Part shown: in pieces, positions 51,941 through 61,778 of the stretch
How the letters are laid out: every line of letters begins with the position of its first letter
How positions within the stretch are numbered: position 1 is the first letter of the stretch
The notes under the pieces: generated by a model
The model's input: only the letters and a program-made list of their open reading frames with translations
The model's database searches: none
Told to the model about the DNA's origin: nothing
Position numbers and translations under genes: made by a program
Source: Aureimonas flava
GTDB taxonomy: Bacteria; Pseudomonadota; Alphaproteobacteria; Rhizobiales; Rhizobiaceae
Assembly (NCBI RefSeq): GCF_003583935.1
Contig: NZ_QYRN01000001.1
Span: 310,001-374,000 of the forward strand
DNA length: 64,000 bases
Direction of reading: 5' to 3'

Positions 51941-53425
51941 CTACTCGTAGCGTTCGGGCAGGTGGCTTTCCTCCGCGAGGTCGGTGAAGCGGGTGAACTC
52001 CGCCTGGAAGGCGAGCTGCGCGGCGCCGGTCGGTCCGTGGCGCTGCTTGGCGATGATGACCTCGGCCTTGCCCCGCGCGTCGTTCATCTCCTGCTGCCAC
52101 TTGAGGTGCTCGTCGGTGCCGAGCTTCGGCTCCTTGGCCTGCAGGTAGTACTCCTCGCGATACACGAACATCACGACGTCGGCATCCTGCTCGATTGAGC
52201 CCGATTCGCGAAGGTCCGAGAGCTGGGGGCGCTTGTCGTCGCGGTTCTCGACCTGGCGCGAGAGCTGCGACAGCGCGATGATCGGGACGTGGAGCTCCTT
52301 GGCCAGCGCCTTCAGGCCCGTGGTGATCTCGGTGATTTCCTGAACGCGGTTGCCCGACGTCTTGGACGAGCCCTGCATGAGCTGCACGTAGTCGATCACC
52401 ATGACGTCGAGCCCGCGCTGGCGTTTGAGGCGACGCGCGCGGGCGGCGAGCTGGGCAATCGATATGCCACCGGTCTGGTCGATGTAGAGCGGCGCCTTCT
52501 GCATCATCTCGGTGCAGGCGACGAGCTTTGAATATTCCGCATCGGTGATCGACCCGCGTCGGATCTTCGACGAGGAGACCTCGGACTGCTCGGAGATGAT
52601 ACGCGTCGCGAGCTGCTCGGCGGACATTTCCAGCGAGAAGAAACCGACCACGCCCCCGTTCGCGGCCTTGAACGAGCCGTCCGCCTGTTCGGCGGGCTCG
52701 TAGGCCCCGGCGATGTTGAACGCGATGTTGGTGGCGAGCGAGGTCTTTCCCATGGCCGGGCGCCCAGCCAGGATAATGAGGTCGGAATGCTGGAGACCGC
52801 CGAGCCGGCGATCCAGCTCGCGGATGCCGGTGGAGATGCCCGACAGACCGCCGTCCCGGTCCTTGGCGGCGCCCGCCATCTCGATGGCGAGCGCCATCGC
52901 GTCCTCGAAGGACTGGAAGCCGCCGTCGTAGCGGCCGGTCTCGGCCAGCGAGAAGAGGGCCTTCTCCGCCTCCTCGATCTGCTCCTTCGGCTCGGCGTCC
53001 ACCGGCGCCTCGAAGGCGGCGTTGACCATGTCCTCGCCGATGCGGATCAGCGAGCGGCGCAGCGCCATGTCGTAGACCGCGCGGCCGTAGTCGTTGGTGT
53101 TGATGATCGTCGTCGCCTCGGCGGCGAGCCGCGCGATGTACTGCGCCATCGTCATGTCGCCGACGCGGTCGTTGGCGGGCAGGAACGTCTTCAGCGTCAC
53201 CGGCGTGGCGATCTTGCCCATGCGGATCATGGTCGACGCCTTGGAGAAGATCTCGCGATGGATCGGCTCGAAGAAGTGCTCCGGCTTCAGATAGTCGTGG
53301 ACGATGTAGTAGGCGTCGTTGTTGACCAGGATGGCGCCGAGCAGCGCCTGCTCGGCTTCGATGTTGGCCGGCGCCTCGCGGTAGAGAGGGGTCTCCTCCT
53401 CGAACTTGCGTGCGGCTTCCGCCAT
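51941..53425 (-). CDS. dnaB: Replicative DNA helicase (chromosomal)
   Basis: 494 residues. N-terminal domain with ANIEAEQALLGAILVNNDAY, ATPase with Walker A AGRPAMGKTSLAT, Walker B VIDYVQLMQG, and the C-terminal DLRESGSIEQDADVVMFVYR and IIAKQRHGPTG. Typical full-length chromosomal DnaB. It precedes radA. The element carries a second, diverged DnaB at 27706-29139. Confidence 0.97.
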   Translation of the reverse strand: MAEAARKFEEETPLYREAPANIEAEQALLGAILVNNDAYYIVHDYLKPEHFFEPIHREIFSKASTMIRMGKIATPVTLKTFLPANDRVGDMTMAQYIARLAAEATTIINTNDYGRAVYDMALRRSLIRIGEDMVNAAFEAPVDAEPKEQIEEAEKALFSLAETGRYDGGFQSFEDAMALAIEMAGAAKDRDGGLSGISTGIRELDRRLGGLQHSDLIILAGRPAMGKTSLATNIAFNIAGAYEPAEQADGSFKAANGGVVGFFSLEMSAEQLATRIISEQSEVSSSKIRRGSITDAEYSKLVACTEMMQKAPLYIDQTGGISIAQLAARARRLKRQRGLDVMVIDYVQLMQGSSKTSGNRVQEITEITTGLKALAKELHVPIIALSQLSRQVENRDDKRPQLSDLRESGSIEQDADVVMFVYREEYYLQAKEPKLGTDEHLKWQQEMNDARGKAEVIIAKQRHGPTGAAQLAFQAEFTRFTDLAEESHLPERYE

Positions 53426-53571
53426 CGCTCGACCTCACGGGAATTGGGTAAAAATTCCTCATACCCGAGATCGCGCCGCCGGGCCAACGCTAAGGGCGCG
53501 ATGGCCGACAAAAAGACGCCGATGGGGTCGGGGCTGTGGAGCGCCGGTGGGAAACCTGTGGAGCGGCCGTA

Positions 53572-54852
53572 TCAGCCGGCCGCCTCCAGCGCCGGTCGGA
53601 GGCGGCCGTCGTCCGTGGCCGCCTCCCGGTCCCGCAGGCGCGCCTCGTTCTGCGCCATGTAGTCGCGCGTGATCGGCAGGGCCTCCGTCCGGCGGGCCAG
53701 TTGAATCTGGAACACGACGAGCCCCTGCCAGCGGAAGCCGGCTTCGGCGATGGCGAGATAGAACTCCCACATGCGGCAGAACCGCTCGTCGTGCAGCGAA
53801 AGGGCCGCCTCGCGGCGCGCGATGAACGCCTCCCGCCACAGCCGGCACGTCTCGGCATAGTGCAGGCGCAGGACCTCGACATCGGTGACGATCAGCCCCG
53901 CCCGCTCGATGGCGGGCAGCATTTCGGACAGGGAAGGGGTGTAGCCACCAGGGAAGATGTGCCGCTGGATGAAGGCGTTGGTGTCGGCCGGTTCGGTGGA
54001 GCGCCCGATCGTGTGCAGCAGCATCACGCCCTCGGGCCGCAGAAGCTCGGCGGCGCGCCCGAAGAAAGCCGCGTAGAACTCGCGGCCGACATGCTCGAAC
54101 ATGCCCACGGAGACGATGCGGTCGAACGTCTCGGTGATGTGGCGATAGTCCTGGAGGCGGAAGTTCACCCGGGACGCGAGGCCGTCGGCCTCCACGCGCT
54201 CGCGCGACAGGGCAAGTTGCTCGTCCGAGAGCGTCACGCCGGTCACGCGCGCGCCGGCGGTGCGGGCGAGGTAGAGCCCGAGGCCGCCCCAGCCCGAGCC
54301 GATGTCGAGCACGTCCAGCCCCTCGCGGTCGAGGTTCAGCTTGGCGGCGATGTGGCGCTTCTTGGCGAGCTGCGCCTCGGCGAGGCTCTGCTGCGGGTGC
54401 TCGAAATAGGCGCAGGAATATTGCAGGTCGGGATCGAGGAACAGCGCGTAGAGCTCGCGCGACAGGTCGTAGTGGTGCTGGACGTTGCGGCGCGAGCGAG
54501 TCGGCACGTTGTTCTGCCGAAAGCGGCGCACGAGGCCGCGCGCTCGGACGATGAGCCGCATCCACAGTTCCGACGTGGCGTGGACACCGGCATTCTCGCA
54601 GGCGAGGCGGACGAGATCCATGATCGATCCCTCCGCCAACTCCAGTTCGCCGTTCATGTAGCACTCGCCCAGCGCGAGGGCGGGATCGTGTGCGATCGCC
54701 CGTTCCGCCTGATGGCTGGCGAGGCGTACGGCGACGGCCGGCTGGCCGCCGTCGCCGAACCGGTGGACCGTACCGTCGGCGGTGCGCACTTCGAGGCGGC
54801 CGCGGCGGAACAGGCGGCGGCAATAGAACGCGAGCAGAGGATACATTCGCAA
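53572..54852 (-). CDS. cfa: Cyclopropane-fatty-acyl-phospholipid synthase
   Basis: 426 residues. Uses S-adenosylmethionine to add a methylene bridge to unsaturated acyl chains in membrane phospholipids. Visible are the SAM site VLDIGSGWGGLGLYLA, YSCAYFEHPQQSLAEAQ, VGMFEHVGREFY and IFPGGYTPSLSEM. The C-terminal half is typical; the N-terminal extension is normal for proteobacterial Cfa. Either ATG at 54852 or 54846 may start it. Confidence 0.93.
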   Translation of the reverse strand: MRMYPLLAFYCRRLFRRGRLEVRTADGTVHRFGDGGQPAVAVRLASHQAERAIAHDPALALGECYMNGELELAEGSIMDLVRLACENAGVHATSELWMRLIVRARGLVRRFRQNNVPTRSRRNVQHHYDLSRELYALFLDPDLQYSCAYFEHPQQSLAEAQLAKKRHIAAKLNLDREGLDVLDIGSGWGGLGLYLARTAGARVTGVTLSDEQLALSRERVEADGLASRVNFRLQDYRHITETFDRIVSVGMFEHVGREFYAAFFGRAAELLRPEGVMLLHTIGRSTEPADTNAFIQRHIFPGGYTPSLSEMLPAIERAGLIVTDVEVLRLHYAETCRLWREAFIARREAALSLHDERFCRMWEFYLAIAEAGFRWQGLVVFQIQLARRTEALPITRDYMAQNEARLRDREAATDDGRLRPALEAAG

Positions 54853-54920
54853 CGCCCTCCAACGCTATTCGGGTGAGACGCTAAGGCGGCCTTCCCATAC
54901 GTATGATGACGCGTTCGTGA

Positions 54921-54960
54921 AAAAAGAAAAGGAGCCCGAGGTCCGGGACCTGGGCTCCTT
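54921..54960 (-). terminator. Rho-independent terminator of the rpsF-rplI operon
   Basis: Read leftward, AAGGAGCCC ... GGGCTCCTT form a long stem with an inner AGGTCC/GGACCT pairing, followed by TTTTCTTTTTT. It lies 53 bases after the rplI stop. Confidence 0.88.
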
Positions 54961-55012
54961 CCAACATTGAATCGTGCGACGCGAACGAATCCGCGTCGCA
55001 ACCTGTGCGCGA

Positions 55013-55594
55013 TCAGGCGCGGTCTTCGTCCTCCTCGCCGCCTTCCTCGAAGAACTCGCCGCCGCCGGGGACGATCTCGTCCTCGTTGGCGCCGTAGATG
55101 GCGTCGGCCGAGTTCAGCGTCTCGCCGCGCGCCTGGCGCTCGGCCTCGTCCTGCGAACGGGCGACGTTCACCTCGATCGAGACCTGCACTTCCGCGTGGA
55201 GAGCGAGCTTCACCGTGTGGATGCCGATCGCCTTGATAGGAACGTTCAGCTCAACGGAGTTGCGGTTCACCTGGTAGCCCTGCTCCTTCAGGATGTCGGC
55301 GATGTCGCGCGCCGAGACGGAGCCGTAGAGCTGGCCGGTCTCGCCGGCGGAGCGGACGATCACGAGCCGCAGGCCGTTGAGCTGGTCGGCCACGCCCTGC
55401 GCCTCGGTGCGGCGCTCCTCGTTGCGGGCGACGAGCTGCGCCTTCTGCGACTCGAACTTGGCGCGGTTCGCGTCGTTGGCGCGCAGTGCGCGGCCGGTCG
55501 GAAGCAGGTAGTTGCGAGCGAAGCCGTCGCGCACGCGGACGGTTTCGCCAAGGCCGCCGAGGCGGGCGATACGCTCGAGAAGAATGACTTCCAT
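55013..55594 (-). CDS. rplI: 50S ribosomal protein L9
   Basis: 193 residues. Starts [20 protein letters not shown] with [13 protein letters not shown], the L9 signature; the C-terminal domain binds rRNA. An acidic tail ([17 protein letters not shown]) is longer than in E. coli, as is usual in alphaproteobacteria. Last gene of the ribosomal operon. Confidence 0.97.
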   Translation of the reverse strand: MEVILLERIARLGGLGETVRVRDGFARNYLLPTGRALRANDANRAKFESQKAQLVARNEERRTEAQGVADQLNGLRLVIVRSAGETGQLYGSVSARDIADILKEQGYQVNRNSVELNVPIKAIGIHTVKLALHAEVQVSIEVNVARSQDEAERQARGETLNSADAIYGANEDEIVPGGGEFFEEGGEEDEDRA

Positions 55595-55618
55595 GGTCTT
55601 TATCCTTGGTTTGAGGTG

Positions 55619-56542
55619 TCAGGTCTGGGGATTGTCCGCCCCGCGGTTCCGTGCGGTGTCGAAGACGCCGAGAACCAGGAAGGCGAGAAGCGGAAAGGTC
55701 AGGAGGAAGATCGCGCCGTAGGCCGAGAACAGCACGAGCCCGCGCGCCGGACGCTCGCGCGTGCGGCGATGCATGGTGGCCAGTCCGACGAGCGTGAAGC
55801 CCGTGCCGAAGGCGCCGGCGACCACCGCGCCGAGCGTTCCCGCCGTGCCCGGCAGAAAGGAGGCGGCGAGCGCGAGGGCGAACAGCGGCAGCGCGATCCG
55901 GGGAAGGCCCGCCGTCGCCGGAATGTCGTCCTTCGGCCGCTGCAGCCGGCCGCTCAGCCGCACGATCGCCGCCGCCACGTAGAGGCACGCGGCGAGGGTC
56001 AGCACGGTCAGCGTCGGCTGCACGAAGGGGATCGCCGCCACGACCAGCCGAACGAAGCTTTGCACCTGCTGCGGATCGGAGATCGGGCTGTCTGGCTGGG
56101 ACGACAGGGCGTCCGTCACCGCGGCTTCCAGCCCGGCGGCGTCGTAGCCGAGAAGCGCGCCGAGCACCACGACGGTCGCCGCCGCGATCGCCACGAGCGC
56201 GAACAGGAGGCGCGAGAGCGGATACCAGTCGAGGCTCGTCCCGTCCTCGCGCGGCCGGGCAAGGCCTGCCATGTGCCCGATCACGGCGGCGGGAAGCCCG
56301 GACCCGAGCAGCATGGCCGCACCGGACAGGATCGACTCCATGAAGCTCGCAATGGCGACGGCGGACGTGCCGGCGGCGATGAAGCCGGCGCGGCTTCCCC
56401 AGCCGAGGCTGGCGATCAGGACGGGAACGGGAGCGGCGAGGGCCAGCACGACCGCGCCGGGCGACTGGGTGACCAGTCCGGCGAACAGGAGGGCCGCGGC
56501 CAAGCCGGCGACCAGTCCGATGGGGAGGGCGGTACGGTTCAT
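55619..56542 (-). CDS. DUF2232 membrane protein
   Basis: 307 residues with about eight hydrophobic helices (GLVAGLAAALLFAGLV; VVLALAAPVPVLIASLG; LLFALVAIAAATVVVLGALL). DUF2232 proteins sit between rpsR and rplI in many alphaproteobacteria, as here. Their function is not known; they look like small-molecule transporters (ECF-S-like fold). Confidence 0.85.
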   Translation of the reverse strand: MNRTALPIGLVAGLAAALLFAGLVTQSPGAVVLALAAPVPVLIASLGWGSRAGFIAAGTSAVAIASFMESILSGAAMLLGSGLPAAVIGHMAGLARPREDGTSLDWYPLSRLLFALVAIAAATVVVLGALLGYDAAGLEAAVTDALSSQPDSPISDPQQVQSFVRLVVAAIPFVQPTLTVLTLAACLYVAAAIVRLSGRLQRPKDDIPATAGLPRIALPLFALALAASFLPGTAGTLGAVVAGAFGTGFTLVGLATMHRRTRERPARGLVLFSAYGAIFLLTFPLLAFLVLGVFDTARNRGADNPQT

Positions 56543-56710
56543 CTCGTCGTTTCGCTGTCCTGCGCGCGGGCAGTTAGGGGCGGGGCCCCAACTCGGCTCT
56601 GGTATCGTTACGCTCCGCCGGTGCCGAACGCGGCGGAAGCGAGGAGGCGGCGGACCCGTGGCCCGCCGCCCGAGATCGCGGCCCGTGCCGGACGGCGCGG
56701 TAGGCGTTTC

Positions 56711-56959
56711 CTACTTCAGGACGTAGGGCAGCAGGCCCAGGAAACGGGCGCGCTTGATCGCCTGGGCGAGGGCGCGCTGGTTCTTCTGGGACACCGCAGT
56801 GATGCGGGACGGGACGATCTTGCCGCGCTCGGAGATGTAGCGCTGCAGGAGACGCACGTCCTTGTAGTCGATCTTCGGCGACTCGCCCGACGCGAACGGG
56901 TCGGACTTGCGGCGACGATGGAACGGACGGCGCGTGGGGAGCTGGGCGATGTCGACCAT
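56711..56959 (-). CDS. rpsR: 30S ribosomal protein S18
   Basis: 82 residues. [20 protein letters not shown] and [20 protein letters not shown] are the S18 signature; it pairs with S6 on the 30S platform. Its ATG touches the rpsF stop. Confidence 0.98.
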   Translation of the reverse strand: MVDIAQLPTRRPFHRRRKSDPFASGESPKIDYKDVRLLQRYISERGKIVPSRITAVSQKNQRALAQAIKRARFLGLLPYVLK

Positions 56960-57397
56960 TTACGCGGCCTCCTCGGTGCGCGGACGGCGCGGACGATCGT
57001 CGTCCTCGCGACGCGGGCGATCCTCGCGGCGCGGACGATCGCCGCCGTCGCGGTCACCGCGGCGCGGACGGTCGTCGCGCTTCTGCATCATCGCCGACTG
57101 GCCCTCGTCGTGCTCTTCGACGCGGATCGTCATGTAACGCAGGATGTCCTCGTTGAAGCGCATCTGGCGCTCCATCTCGTCGACGGCCGCCGAAGGGGCG
57201 TCGATGTTCATCAGCGTGTAGTACGCCTTCCGGTTCTTCTTGATCCGGTAGGTGAGGGTCTTGAGACCCCAATTCTCGACCTTGCCGACCTTGCCGCCAT
57301 TGGCCTCGATCACGCCGCGGTACTGTTCCACGAGCGTCTCGACCTGCTGGCCGCTGATGTCCTGTCGGGCAAGGAAAACGTGCTCGTAGAGAGCCAT
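56960..57397 (-). CDS. rpsF: 30S ribosomal protein S6
   Basis: 145 residues. [20 protein letters not shown] and [20 protein letters not shown] are S6 motifs. The C-terminal tail rich in Arg and Asp ([12 protein letters not shown] repeats) is typical of alphaproteobacteria. First gene of the operon. Confidence 0.98.
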   Translation of the reverse strand: MALYEHVFLARQDISGQQVETLVEQYRGVIEANGGKVGKVENWGLKTLTYRIKKNRKAYYTLMNIDAPSAAVDEMERQMRFNEDILRYMTIRVEEHDEGQSAMMQKRDDRPRRGDRDGGDRPRREDRPRREDDDRPRRPRTEEAA

Positions 57398-57668
57398 GGC
57401 GTTCGCCTTTCCATCGGTTGCGCATATGCCCGGCGACAGCGGCTAAGCCTCTGCGACTCTCCTGTTGGCTCCGAGGGAGCCGGGGGCGGAAAGGCGCGTC
57501 GATAGAGACGGTCGAGAGCGGGAACACGGGAAGTCGGAATGGGCGGAGCCCATGCCCAGCGGCCCACGAATGAACCGCCTTCCGTTCAGCCCCCGGCTGA
57601 CGCTCGGGCAATGACGTGGCAGCCCTTAAACGAATGTCGCCGCCGAGACAAGGCGTGCCGGCCCGGAA

Positions 57669-59318
57669 TCAGCCGGACGCTTCGTCCGCCCTGCGCCCGC
57701 TGGCGCGGAGCGTCTCCGCTTCCCGCTCGCCGAAAAAGGCGCCCTGCGCCCGGAGACGACCGAGCCGGCGCAACTGGTCCCACTGCTGCGGGGTCTCGAT
57801 GCCGTCGGCGGACATCTCGATAGCCAGCCGCTGGCACAAGGTCCAGATCGCGCCCGTCAGCGCGTCCGCGTCTGCTTCGCCGAGCATGCGCACGGCGATC
57901 GAGCGGTCGAACTTGATGCGCCCGACCCCGAGCGACCGAAGGTAGCTCAGGTCGTGACGGTGGGAGCAGAAGCCGTCGATCGCGATCCGGACCCCGGCTC
58001 CGGCGAGATGACGCATAACGGGCGCGAGGTCGCTGCCGGTCGCGAGGACCGAGCCTTCCGCGATCTGGATCTCCAGCCGCTCCGGCGGCAGCTCGTGTTC
58101 GGCCAGGATGCGCAGGATGGCGTCGGCCGTGTCGGCGCGCAGGAGCGTCGTCGTGGCTACGCCGATGGCGACACGGGGGCAGGCCCAGCCGCCGTCGCGT
58201 CGCTCGGCGAACCGGGCGACGGCCGTCCGGATCGTCCATAGGTCGAGGAGGTGCGACAGACCCGCTTCCTGGGCGAGCGAAAGCAGTGCCTCGGATCCGA
58301 TCCGCTGGCCGTTGCGGGCGTTGGTCCAGGTGATCGAGACCTCCGCGCCGGCCAGTTCCGCGTTGTCGCTGTCGAACTGCGGCAGGAACGCGAGCTCGAG
58401 ACTGTTGTCGGCGATCGCCAGCACGAGATCGGCCTGAAGCAGGCGGCGGTCCAGAAGGGCCTGCTCCTGTCTCGGATCGAAGCAGGCGACGTTGCCCCGG
58501 CCGGCTCGCTTGACGTCGTAGAGCGCGAGATCGGCCGCCCGATGCAGGGCGTCGCGCTGCGTTCCGTCGAGCGGCCCGGATGCTATGCCGACGGAGCAGC
58601 CGATCACGATCTCATGCCCGAGCACCGTCATGGGGCGCCGGAGGTCCTCCACGATGCGCCGGCCGACCGCGACGGCGGCCGTGCGAGAACCGCCTTCGGC
58701 CAACACGAAGAACTCGTCGCCGCCGAAGCGGAACACTTGGCCCGCCTCGGCGACCGCCAGGCGGATGCGGTTCGCCGCCTGGCGCAGCACGAGGTCGCCC
58801 ATCGCGTGCCCGTGCACGTCGTTGACTTCCTTGAACCGGTCGAGATCGAGCGCCATCGCATGGACCTCGACCTCCCCGTGTCGGAGGCGCCTCTCCAGGG
58901 CGTCCCAGACGGACTGGAGCAGCGTCCGGTTGCCGAGCCGCGTCAGCGGATCGTGGTGGGCCAGGAACTCCGCGCGTTCGGTCGCCCGCTTGAAGTCGGT
59001 GATGTCGGTCAGGCTGACCACGAAATCCGTCTGACCCGCGCCGCCGAGTTTGGCGACGCTCGCCGTCACCTGGCGCTCGGTCTCCAGGTCGGAGACCGTG
59101 GCCTCGAACTGATGGCCGTCGTGCAGGTGGGCTCGCAGCGCCCGTCCGTCGACGGGGCGCAGCGTGTCGACGAGGTTCGGGACCGCCGTTCCGTCGCCGA
59201 AAAGGGCGTGGGCCGCATCGTTGGCATAAAGGAGTGTCGTGTCGCCCCGCAGGACCAGCACGCCCACGGGCACCGTTTCGAGGATGTGGAACTCGTGATG
59301 GGATACGGCGGCCGACAT
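57669..59318 (-). CDS. PAS-GGDEF protein with degenerate EAL domain
   Basis: 549 residues: PAS domain (about 1-125; FHILETVPVGVLVLRGDTTL), GGDEF domain (about 135-295) with an intact FRFGGDEFF, and an EAL-like domain (about 300-540) in which the catalytic positions have changed: EAL reads EVS (GAEVSITW), DDFGTG reads IDGFCS and AEGVE reads SADGIE. It should make cyclic di-GMP, and the EAL part may only bind or sense. The start at 59318 (MSAAVSHHEFHILE) is preferred because the upstream frame is not protein-like. Confidence 0.85.
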   Translation of the reverse strand: MSAAVSHHEFHILETVPVGVLVLRGDTTLLYANDAAHALFGDGTAVPNLVDTLRPVDGRALRAHLHDGHQFEATVSDLETERQVTASVAKLGGAGQTDFVVSLTDITDFKRATERAEFLAHHDPLTRLGNRTLLQSVWDALERRLRHGEVEVHAMALDLDRFKEVNDVHGHAMGDLVLRQAANRIRLAVAEAGQVFRFGGDEFFVLAEGGSRTAAVAVGRRIVEDLRRPMTVLGHEIVIGCSVGIASGPLDGTQRDALHRAADLALYDVKRAGRGNVACFDPRQEQALLDRRLLQADLVLAIADNSLELAFLPQFDSDNAELAGAEVSITWTNARNGQRIGSEALLSLAQEAGLSHLLDLWTIRTAVARFAERRDGGWACPRVAIGVATTTLLRADTADAILRILAEHELPPERLEIQIAEGSVLATGSDLAPVMRHLAGAGVRIAIDGFCSHRHDLSYLRSLGVGRIKFDRSIAVRMLGEADADALTGAIWTLCQRLAIEMSADGIETPQQWDQLRRLGRLRAQGAFFGEREAETLRASGRRADEASG

Positions 59319-59620
59319 CAGGCCGGAGCCGTACCGCCCGGAATTGTCCGTGCGATGCGTCAATCGATTCGCTCCCTGCCTATGCGTCCGATGGCTCGAG
59401 GAGCCTGCGCCTTCGCGCATGCGAAATTAAGGCTCCGCAGGCCGGATTTGCACCCGGGACTGACGCAGCGTAAGGGCTGGTCGGTTTCCGAAACGTTAAC
59501 GAGATATCTCGCATCGGACATGTCGCGGAGACGTGGTCGCCGGGGTGGATCGCCCAGTCGCCTTGACAGCCAGGGCTGCGCTGCCCACTACCCGGGCAAC
59601 CAACGAACAGGGAGGCCGCG
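59319..59620. promoter_or_regulatory. Divergent region between GGDEF gene and fabD
   Basis: 302 bases without a gene I can support. It includes the perfect palindrome CGAGATATCTCG (59500-59511) about 110 bases upstream of fabD in an AT-richer patch (GTTAACGAGATATC), a possible binding site for a regulator of the fab cluster. Confidence 0.3.
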
Positions 59621-60562
59621 ATGACGCTTGCCGTGATTTTTCCGGGACAGGGTAGCCAGGTCGTCGGCATGGGGCGGGAACTGGCGGACGCCTATCCCGA
59701 GAGCCGCCGCGTCTTCGAGGAAGTGGACGACGCGCTGGGTCAGAAGCTCAGCGAGGTCATCTGGAACGGCCCGGAAGACGCGCTCACGCTGACCGCCAAC
59801 GCCCAGCCTGCGCTCATGGCCGTCTCGCTGGCGGCGCTGCGGGCGATGGAGGCGAGGGGCTTCGACCTTGGCGCGTCCGCCGCGTTCGTGGCGGGGCATT
59901 CGCTCGGCGAATACTCGGCGCTCGCAGCGACGGGATCGCTGTCGATCGCCGACGCCGCGCGTCTCCTGCGCATCCGGGGCGATGCGATGCAGGCCGCGGT
60001 GGCGCCGGGAGAGGGGGCGATGGCCGCCATTCTCGGCCTCGACCACGATGCGCTGAAGGCCGTGTGCGCGGAAGCCGGGCAGGGCGGCGTGTGCCAGATC
60101 GCCAACGACAACGGCGGCGGCCAGATCGTGATCTCCGGCACCAAGCCTGCGGTGGAAAAGGCCATGGAGGCCGCGCAGGCGGCCGGCGCCAAGCGCGCGA
60201 TCGCGCTCGCGGTGTCCGCGCCGTTCCACTCGATGCTAATGCAGCCGGCCGCCGAGCGCATGGCCGAGGCGCTGAGCGGCGCGGCGCTTTCGGCGCCCCG
60301 CGTGCCGCTGGTCGCCAACGTGCTGGCCTCGCCGATCTCCGATCCGGAGGAGATCCGCGCCCGCCTGGTCGAGCAGGTGACCGGCCAGGTGCGCTGGCGC
60401 GAAAGCATGAGCTACCTCGCCGACGGCGGCGTCGATCTCCTGATCGAGGTCGGCAGCGGCAAGGTCCTGTCCGGGCTCGCCAAGCGCATCGATCCGCGCC
60501 TGTCCGCGATCAGCGTCGGCAAGCCGGCCGACATCGAGCCCGCGCTCGCCCGCCTCGGCTGA
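59621..60562 (+). CDS. fabD: Malonyl-CoA:ACP transacylase
   Basis: 313 residues. Moves malonyl groups from CoA to ACP. Visible are FPGQGSQVVGMG at the start, the nucleophilic Ser in VAGHSLGEYSAL and the His in VSAPFHSMLM. First gene of the fatty acid synthesis cluster fabD-fabG-acpP-fabF. Confidence 0.97.
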   Translation: MTLAVIFPGQGSQVVGMGRELADAYPESRRVFEEVDDALGQKLSEVIWNGPEDALTLTANAQPALMAVSLAALRAMEARGFDLGASAAFVAGHSLGEYSALAATGSLSIADAARLLRIRGDAMQAAVAPGEGAMAAILGLDHDALKAVCAEAGQGGVCQIANDNGGGQIVISGTKPAVEKAMEAAQAAGAKRAIALAVSAPFHSMLMQPAAERMAEALSGAALSAPRVPLVANVLASPISDPEEIRARLVEQVTGQVRWRESMSYLADGGVDLLIEVGSGKVLSGLAKRIDPRLSAISVGKPADIEPALARLG

Positions 60563-60589
60563 CACCAACGAACTGGAAGGAAGCGGCAT

Positions 60590-61327
60590 ATGTTCGATCT
60601 CACCGGCCGCAAGGCCCTCGTCACGGGCGCCAGCGGCGGCATCGGCGAAGCCATCGCCCACACGCTCCATCAGGCGGGCGCGACCGTCGGCCTGCACGGC
60701 ACGCGTCGCGAGAAGCTGGAGGAACTGGCCGGCACGCTCGGCGAGCGCGTCCACGTCCTGCCCGCCGACCTCGGCAGCCGCGAGGGCCAGGCGGGTCTCG
60801 CGGAGGCAGCCGACAAGGAGCTCGGCGGCGTCGACATCCTCGTGAACAACGCGGGCATCACCAAGGACGGCCTGTTCGTGCGCATGTCCGACGAGGACTG
60901 GGACCGCGTGATCGAGGTGGACCTCACCGCCGTGTTCCGCCTGACCCGCGCCCTGACGCACCAGATGATGCGGCGCCGCTATGGCCGCATCGTCAACATC
61001 ACGTCCATCGTCGGCGTGACCGGCAATCCGGGGCAGGCCAACTACTGCGCCGCCAAGGCCGGCATGATCGGCTTCTCGAAGTCGCTGGCGCAGGAGATCG
61101 CCTCGCGCAACGTGACCGTCAACTGCATCGCGCCCGGCTTCATCGAGAGCGCGATGACGGGCAAGCTCAACGAGAAGCAGACGGAGGCGATCATGGGCGC
61201 CATCCCGATGAAGCGGATGGGCCAGCCGGCCGAGATCGCGGCCGCCGCTCTGTATCTCGCCTCGGAGGAGGCTGCCTACGTCACGGGCCAGACGCTCCAC
61301 GTCAACGGCGGCATGGCGATGATCTGA
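60590..61327 (+). CDS. fabG: 3-oxoacyl-ACP reductase
   Basis: 245-residue SDR enzyme reducing beta-ketoacyl-ACP with NADPH. TGASGGIG near residue 12, NNAG near 87, Ser/Tyr/Lys in TSIVGVTGNPGQANYCAAK. Follows fabD by 27 bases with a GGAAG ribosome site. Confidence 0.97.
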   Translation: MFDLTGRKALVTGASGGIGEAIAHTLHQAGATVGLHGTRREKLEELAGTLGERVHVLPADLGSREGQAGLAEAADKELGGVDILVNNAGITKDGLFVRMSDEDWDRVIEVDLTAVFRLTRALTHQMMRRRYGRIVNITSIVGVTGNPGQANYCAAKAGMIGFSKSLAQEIASRNVTVNCIAPGFIESAMTGKLNEKQTEAIMGAIPMKRMGQPAEIAAAALYLASEEAAYVTGQTLHVNGGMAMI

Positions 61328-61500
61328 CGGCGCTTGGCCTGCGCGGCGCCGACATGCTAAGCCGCAGGCCTCGCCGGATTCACCGATCGTCCCACATCTC
61401 GAAAGCGTGGGCGCGGACCAACGTCGACGGGGTAACGCTTGATTAACGGGACCCCGGCGTCTAACGAAACGGCGAAAGCCATCGCAACAGAGGAATGACC

Positions 61501-61737
61501 ATGAGCGATACCGCTGAACGGGTGAAGAAGATCGTCGTCGAGCACCTGGGCGTCGAGCAGGAAAAGGTCACGGAGAACGCTTCGTTCATCGACGACCTTG
61601 GTGCCGACAGCCTCGACACGGTCGAGCTCGTCATGGCGTTCGAGGAAGAGTTCGGCGTCGAGATCCCGGACGACGCGGCCGAGACGATCCTCACGGTGGG
61701 CGACGCCGTGAAGTTCATCGAGAAGAACCAGGCCTGA
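61501..61737 (+). CDS. acpP: Acyl carrier protein
   Basis: 78-residue acidic helical protein carrying growing acyl chains. The phosphopantetheine Ser is in [18 protein letters not shown] at 61501 is chosen by spacing from AGAGGA (an in-frame ATG at 61495 is too near that site). Confidence 0.98.
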   Translation: MSDTAERVKKIVVEHLGVEQEKVTENASFIDDLGADSLDTVELVMAFEEEFGVEIPDDAAETILTVGDAVKFIEKNQA

Positions 61738-61778
61738 CGAACGGGCGGGCGCGCCCGCCACTGTACCAAGAGTTCGGA

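Noticed and set aside
54974-57505. Plus-strand open frame of over 800 codons across rplI, DUF2232, rpsR and rpsF
   Set aside because: Antisense to four certain genes; composition is that of a shadow frame.
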